From: Natronomonas sp.
GTDB lineage: Archaea > Halobacteriota > Halobacteria > Halobacteriales > Haloarculaceae
Direction of reading: 5' to 3'
NCBI GenBank assembly: GCA_007135435.1
Contig: SLIW01000356.1
Coordinates: 1-7,208, forward strand
Length of the DNA: 7,208 nt
Below are positions 4,467 through 7,208 of the stretch, one piece after another; position 1 is the stretch's first letter; every line of letters begins with the position of its first letter. The notes under the pieces are model-generated. The model was not told the origin of the DNA, did no database searches, and worked only from the letters and a program-made list of their open reading frames with translations. The position numbers were made by a program, and so were the translations under genes.

Positions 4467-5906
4467 ATGGACACCCACGTCGCGATCGTCGGCGCCTACG
4501 GCAGTGCCGGCGTCGCCGCGGCAGAGCGCCTCGTCGACGACCCCGACGTCCGCGTGACCCTCGTCGACGACGGCGAGCCGGGCGGCGGCCTCTGCATCCT
4601 GCGGGGCTGTATGCCCTCGAAGGAGGTGCTGTCGGCGGCCGAACACCGGTTCGCCGCGCGCCACGACGACCGGCTCGCGGGGCCGCTCCCGGAGGTGGAC
4701 CTCGAGGCGACCGTCGCGCGGAAGGACGAGCACATCTCGAACTTCGCCTCCCACCGCCGGGCCGCCGTCGAGCGGTTCACCGAGCGGGAGGGCGTCGAGT
4801 TCCTCCACGAGACGGCCCGGTTCGTCGAGGCCGACCGGAGTCCCCCTCCCATCCAGGTGGGCGACCGGACGATCGAGCCCGACTACGTGGTGCTCGCCAC
4901 CGGCTCGACGGTGAACCTGCCGACGGACCTCCCGGGGTTCGACGACGTCCCCGTGGTCACCAGCGCCGACGTGCTCGACGGGACCGACTTCGGTGACACC
5001 GGCGTCGTCATGGGCTTCGGCTACGTCGGCATGGAGCTCGTCCCGTACCTCGCCGAGGCGGCGGGGATGGACCTCACCGTCGTCGAGCACGACGACCGGC
5101 CGCTGGACGAGGCCGACCCGCCGTTCGGCGACGCCCTGCTGTCGTACTACCGCGAGGACCTCGGGATCGACGTCCTGACGCGGGCCCGCGAGACCGCCGT
5201 GGAACCGACGGCCGACGGCGGCGTCAGGCTGAGCGTCGAGCACGACGGCGAGGAGCGGGTCCTCGAGGCCGACCAGCTGTTCGCGTTCACCGGCCGTCGA
5301 CCGGCGCTCGACGCTGTCGAGATCGAGCGGACGCCGCTGGATCCCGGGCCGGGCTGGGTGCGGGACACCATGCAGGCGCGCGAGGACGACCGGGTGTTCG
5401 TCGTCGGCGACGCCAACGGCCGCGAGCCGATCCTCCACGTCGCCAAGGAGCAGGGGTTCGTCGCCGCCGAGAACGTCCAGCGGCATCGCGACGACCGGGA
5501 GCTCGTCCCCTACGAGAACGTCCACCACCACGTGATCTTCTCCGGGCTGGGCGTCCTGCCGTTCGCGCGGGTCGGCCACTCCGCCGCCTCCGCGGACGAG
5601 GCCGGCCTCGACCACGTCGTCGTCACTCGCGAGGCCGAACGCGACGGGGTGTTCAAGACCAAGAACGCCCCCGAGGGGCTGGCGCGGCTCGTCGTGGGGA
5701 CCGACGGGACCGTCCTCGGCTACCAGGGGCTGCACTACCACGCCGACGCGATGGCCAAGACGATGCAGGTCATCGTCGAGATGGGGCTGGACGTCCGCGA
5801 CGTGCCGGACCGGGCATACCACCCGACGACGCCCGAGATTCTCGACGGGTTGCTCCGGGACGCCGCCGAGGCGGTCTCGAGCGAGGCGGTGCAGGCCGGA
5901 GATTGA
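4467..5906 (+). CDS. FAD-dependent pyridine nucleotide-disulfide oxidoreductase (class I; candidate bis-gamma-glutamylcystine reductase)
   Basis: This 479-residue flavoprotein uses NAD(P)H to reduce a disulfide. In order: an FAD-binding Rossmann motif (9-15, GAYGSAG), the redox-active pair C43-ILRG-C48 followed by MPSK, ATGS (144-147), an NAD motif G183-F-G-Y-V-G188-ME, E207 at the end of the next strand (favours NADH over NADPH), GRRPAL (276-281), and VFVVGDANG (310-318) for the FAD tail. The dimerisation domain (about 348-470) ends with the catalytic base pair H452...E457 in HPTTPE. I see only two cysteines, so it lacks the extra cysteines of mercuric reductase. Haloarchaea use gamma-glutamylcysteine, and the Halobacterium bis-gamma-glutamylcystine reductase was once annotated as MerA, so that role is a reasonable guess. 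Dihydrolipoyl dehydrogenase-like activity is the alternative. The first glycine of the FAD motif aligns with Ala10. The start is set by GGAGGTGA. Confidence 0.95.
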   Translation: MDTHVAIVGAYGSAGVAAAERLVDDPDVRVTLVDDGEPGGGLCILRGCMPSKEVLSAAEHRFAARHDDRLAGPLPEVDLEATVARKDEHISNFASHRRAAVERFTEREGVEFLHETARFVEADRSPPPIQVGDRTIEPDYVVLATGSTVNLPTDLPGFDDVPVVTSADVLDGTDFGDTGVVMGFGYVGMELVPYLAEAAGMDLTVVEHDDRPLDEADPPFGDALLSYYREDLGIDVLTRARETAVEPTADGGVRLSVEHDGEERVLEADQLFAFTGRRPALDAVEIERTPLDPGPGWVRDTMQAREDDRVFVVGDANGREPILHVAKEQGFVAAENVQRHRDDRELVPYENVHHHVIFSGLGVLPFARVGHSAASADEAGLDHVVVTREAERDGVFKTKNAPEGLARLVVGTDGTVLGYQGLHYHADAMAKTMQVIVEMGLDVRDVPDRAYHPTTPEILDGLLRDAAEAVSSEAVQAGD

Positions 5907-5932
5907 AGCCTCCGGAAGCCGTACCGACAGTG

Positions 5933-6049
5933 ATGACCGAATCAGACCGATCCCCCGACGGCGAACACGTCTGCGACGCCTGCGGGAAGTCGTTCGCGTC
6001 CCAGGAAGCGCTCGAGGAGCACGTCCACGAGGTCGGCCTCGTCGAGTGA
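5933..6049 (+). CDS. 38-residue zinc-finger protein, C2H2-like with an atypical last ligand
   Basis: The short frame encodes a protein whose core CDACGKSFASQEALEEH (14-30) follows the classical zinc-finger pattern: C14-x2-C17-x3-F21-x5-L27-x2-H30. The fourth ligand should be a His at about residue 34, but that is Val. H32 (H-V-H) is the nearest candidate, and H12 lies just ahead of the finger. Such tiny zinc-finger proteins are common in haloarchaea and are thought to bind nucleic acid or protein; the partner here is unknown. The gene starts 26 bp after the reductase stop on the same strand, so the two are probably co-transcribed. No strong Shine-Dalgarno is visible. Codon use (mostly G/C third bases) matches the neighbours, which supports a real gene despite the length. 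Confidence 0.8.
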   Translation: MTESDRSPDGEHVCDACGKSFASQEALEEHVHEVGLVE

Positions 6050-6111
6050 GGCACGGGGGACGGCGACGGCAACCCACTTCGAACGGCGATCAACCCGCCT
6101 ACTGCTCCGTG

Positions 6112-6122
6112 GTAACAATTAA
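6112..6122 (+). promoter_or_regulatory. Promoter of the SnoaL-like gene: GTAAC half-site joined to TATA-like AATTAA
   Basis: GTAACAATTAA stands out in a GC-rich gap. The AT box (6117-6122) predicts a transcript start near 6146, giving a leader of about 40 nt. The GTAAC abutting the box echoes the promoters near 3331 and 3697. Confidence 0.45.
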
Positions 6123-6146
6123 CAGTATGGCCGGTCATGGTACACA

Positions 6147-6170
6147 CGGCGCCCGACGGGTCGAGCGCCG
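6147..6170 (+). promoter_or_regulatory. 24-bp near-perfect palindrome in the SnoaL-like gene leader
   Basis: CGGCGC (6147-6152) pairs with GCGCCG (6165-6170), and CGAC (6154-6157) pairs with GTCG (6160-6163), leaving one mismatch and a 2-base centre. It starts where transcription is expected to start and ends before the Shine-Dalgarno GAGG (6175-6178). It could be an operator or a 5'-end hairpin. Confidence 0.45.
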
Positions 6171-6185
6171 CTGCGAGGGCTCACA

Positions 6186-6620
6186 ATGTCATCATCCAAC
6201 GACGAAAACACGGAACTCGTCCGGCGGTATCTGAACGCGTTCAACGACCGGGACGAAGAGACGCTCACCGACCTCCTCGCCGACGACGTCGTCGAACATG
6301 GGATCCACAAGACGTTACGCGGCGTCGACGAGGTCCTCGAGTTCCTCGAGTCCCACTTCGACGTGTTCCCGGACTACTCCGGGAGCACCGAGGCGATGGT
6401 CGCCCAGGACGACACCGTCACCGTCCGCTATACCGTCGGCGGGACGCACTCGGGCGAGTATCACGACGTCGCGCCGACCCAGCAGCGAGTCGAGTGGACG
6501 GGGATGGCGATGTACCGCATCGAGGACGGCCGCATCGCGGAGATCTGGATCGAGGAGGATCGACTCGGGCTCCTGGAGCAGCTCGAGGTCGTCGAGCCGC
6601 CGGCCCATCTCCGAATCTGA
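6186..6620 (+). CDS. SnoaL-like / ester cyclase-type NTF2-fold protein
   Basis: The 144-residue product has the cone-shaped NTF2/SnoaL architecture. An N-terminal helix (8-22, NTELVRRYLNAFNDRD) is followed by a DLLADDVVEHG segment (29-39), a helix RGVDEVLEFLESHFDVFPD (45-63), and strands V71-Y82. The family block G-T-H-S-G-E-Y (86-92) leads to V102-...-M107-Y110 and IAEIWIEEDRLGLLEQL (117-133). These features match the SnoaL-like polyketide/ester cyclase group, in which many members are hydrolases, isomerases or of unknown activity; the substrate cannot be told. It is a soluble cytosolic protein of normal length. The ATG at 6186 has GAGG 7 nt upstream. The gene has its own promoter and leader palindrome, so it is probably transcribed apart from the reductase and zinc-finger pair. 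A 33-bp tandem repeat begins 6 bp after the stop. Confidence 0.9.
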   Translation: MSSSNDENTELVRRYLNAFNDRDEETLTDLLADDVVEHGIHKTLRGVDEVLEFLESHFDVFPDYSGSTEAMVAQDDTVTVRYTVGGTHSGEYHDVAPTQQRVEWTGMAMYRIEDGRIAEIWIEEDRLGLLEQLEVVEPPAHLRI

Positions 6621-6626
6621 CGTGGA

Positions 6627-6725
6627 GGATCCGGTCGCGCCGATCTTCTGTCCTCATCCCTCCTCGATAGCCCCGATCTCCGTTCCCCATCCTACCCCTA
6701 TAGCCCCGAGCAACTGTCCGCATCC
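6627..6725. repeat. Three-unit degenerate 33-bp tandem repeat
   Basis: Units end in CATCC at 6659, 6692 and 6725, exactly 33 bp apart. Units two and three match at about 24 of 33 positions and share ATAGCCCCGA (6667-6676 and 6700-6709); unit one matches unit two at about 21 of 33. The period is divisible by three, so shadow frames on both strands show an 11-residue repeat. No start or gene context supports a protein. The array directly follows the SnoaL-like stop. Confidence 0.8.
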
Positions 6726-6731
6726 GCCTAT

Positions 6732-6776
6732 TGGTCGTGACTGAAAAACGCCACAATCCCGGTTTGGTCACGACCA
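6732..6776. repeat. Inverted repeat with 10-bp arms (TGGTCGTGAC / GTCACGACCA)
   Basis: Perfect arms at 6732-6741 and 6767-6776 enclose 25 bases, between two convergent genes. It may be a bidirectional 3'-end hairpin or the remnant of an inserted element; no target-site duplication is obvious. Confidence 0.75.
6744..6748 (-). terminator. T5 tract downstream of the right-edge gene (candidate terminator)
   Basis: Five T residues on the minus strand lie 40 nt after the stop at 6789, inside the loop of the inverted repeat. Archaeal termination needs T tracts; this one is short, so the call is weak. Confidence 0.35.
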
Positions 6777-6788
6777 GGTGTCGCAGCT

Positions 6789-7208
6789 CTACTCAAGGGC
6801 CGGAGGGAACGTCAGCACGTTCCGGATTCCCGGTGCCATCGTGCCACCGGTCGTCCCGTGGACCTGGCCTGCGCCCCACTCGTCGTGTTCGAGGGCGCAG
6901 TTGAACGCCGACGGCGCCGCCCCCTGGATGATGACGGGGTGCTGGGGTTCGAACTGGATGTGGATCGGGTCCTCCTTGTCGCCCATCCTGATGTTGTACT
7001 CACCCCACGGTAAGGACGTCCCCGCGGGGACGGAGACGGCGTCGGGGTACTCGCCGGCGAACTCGTCGGCGTACGACCCACCGACGTCCGTGGCCTCGTT
7101 GATCACCGCGCCGAAGGTCGCATCACGGACGTGCCCCGTCGCGTGGGGGTCGGTGTTCGTCGTCCCGTCGCCGTGGGTGTTCGGCATGGCCCGCCCCGAG
7201 ACCACGTA
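6789..7208 (-). CDS. Hypothetical haloarchaeal protein (possibly partial at the right edge)
   Basis: The frame encodes 132 residues from the ATG at 7187 and stays open to the edge of the window, so the true start may lie outside. I do not recognise the family. Visible traits are a polar, His/Asp/Thr-rich N-terminus (MPNTHGDGTTNTDPHATG), many aromatic and glycine residues, an acidic composition, and a middle with alternating hydrophobic residues (EYNIRMGDKEDPIHIQFEP, then HPVIIQGA) that suggests a beta-rich domain. One cysteine is present (FNCALEH). No membrane helix is visible; if the start lies outside the window, an N-terminal signal cannot be excluded. Base composition and codon use match the neighbours. 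It is convergent with the SnoaL-like gene across a repeat-filled gap of 168 bp. Confidence 0.7.
   Translation of the reverse strand, partial: YVVSGRAMPNTHGDGTTNTDPHATGHVRDATFGAVINEATDVGGSYADEFAGEYPDAVSVPAGTSLPWGEYNIRMGDKEDPIHIQFEPQHPVIIQGAAPSAFNCALEHDEWGAGQVHGTTGGTMAPGIRNVLTFPPALE

Noticed and set aside
4467..5906. Mercuric reductase assignment
   Set aside because: There is no N-terminal metal-binding domain and no C-terminal cysteine pair; only C43 and C48 are present, and the HPTTPE catalytic dyad marks a disulfide reductase.
4413..6077. 554-residue minus-strand frame opposite the disulfide reductase
   Set aside because: It mirrors the reductase codons and shows no motif; the plus-strand frame has every family motif and a perfect Shine-Dalgarno.
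6298..6771. Frames on both strands showing an 11-residue repeat over 6627-6725
   Set aside because: The periodicity comes from the 33-bp DNA repeat; the frames overlap the SnoaL-like gene and have no independent start or domain.

Overview
The window looks like a piece of a haloarchaeal (class Halobacteria) chromosome. The reasons are very GC-rich DNA with strong G/C third-position bias, acidic predicted proteins (long runs rich in D and E), archaeal TATA-type promoters with probable leaderless starts, GGAGG-type ribosome binding sites, and small protein families typical of this group. I see no rRNA, tRNA, CRISPR array, transposase or phage gene.

Layout. Positions 1-356 (minus) hold the start of an HxlR-family regulator that runs off the left edge. 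Positions 357-653 are non-coding and carry a decayed five-unit 17-bp tandem repeat, with a promoter-like element just before it. A small winged-helix regulator (654-938, minus) and an AhpD-like CxxC protein (1089-1661, plus) are divergent around a 14-bp palindrome. A run of four minus-strand genes follows: a DUF3179 Tat lipoprotein (1674-2813, convergent with the AhpD-like gene), a second HxlR regulator carrying cysteines (2898-3302), a 59-residue haloarchaeal protein (3484-3663) and a two-helix membrane protein (3913-4200). On the plus strand come an FAD-dependent disulfide reductase (4467-5906), a 38-residue zinc-finger protein 26 bp behind it (5933-6049) and a SnoaL-like protein (6186-6620). 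A three-unit 33-bp tandem repeat and a 10-bp-stem inverted repeat separate the latter from an unrecognised minus-strand gene that reaches the right edge.

How the parts may fit together (inference). Several products carry thiol or redox-type cysteine motifs: CxxC in the AhpD-like protein, CxxxxC in the flavoprotein, CxLCG in the DUF3179 protein, Cys10/Cys16 in the HxlR regulator and a CPAGEC segment in the small protein. Together with HxlR-type regulators, this suggests a locus concerned with thiol or electrophile stress.

The most distinctive non-coding signal is an inverted repeat, TTACGCnnnGTAA. It is placed in the same way directly beside the TATA box of two minus-strand promoters (near 3695 and 4286). 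A related AGTTA...TAACT repeat sits against the TATA box of the HxlR gene itself. This looks like a small local regulon and would repay testing. The other genes are ordinary for a haloarchaeal chromosome, and I found no clear evidence of a new defence or mobile system.
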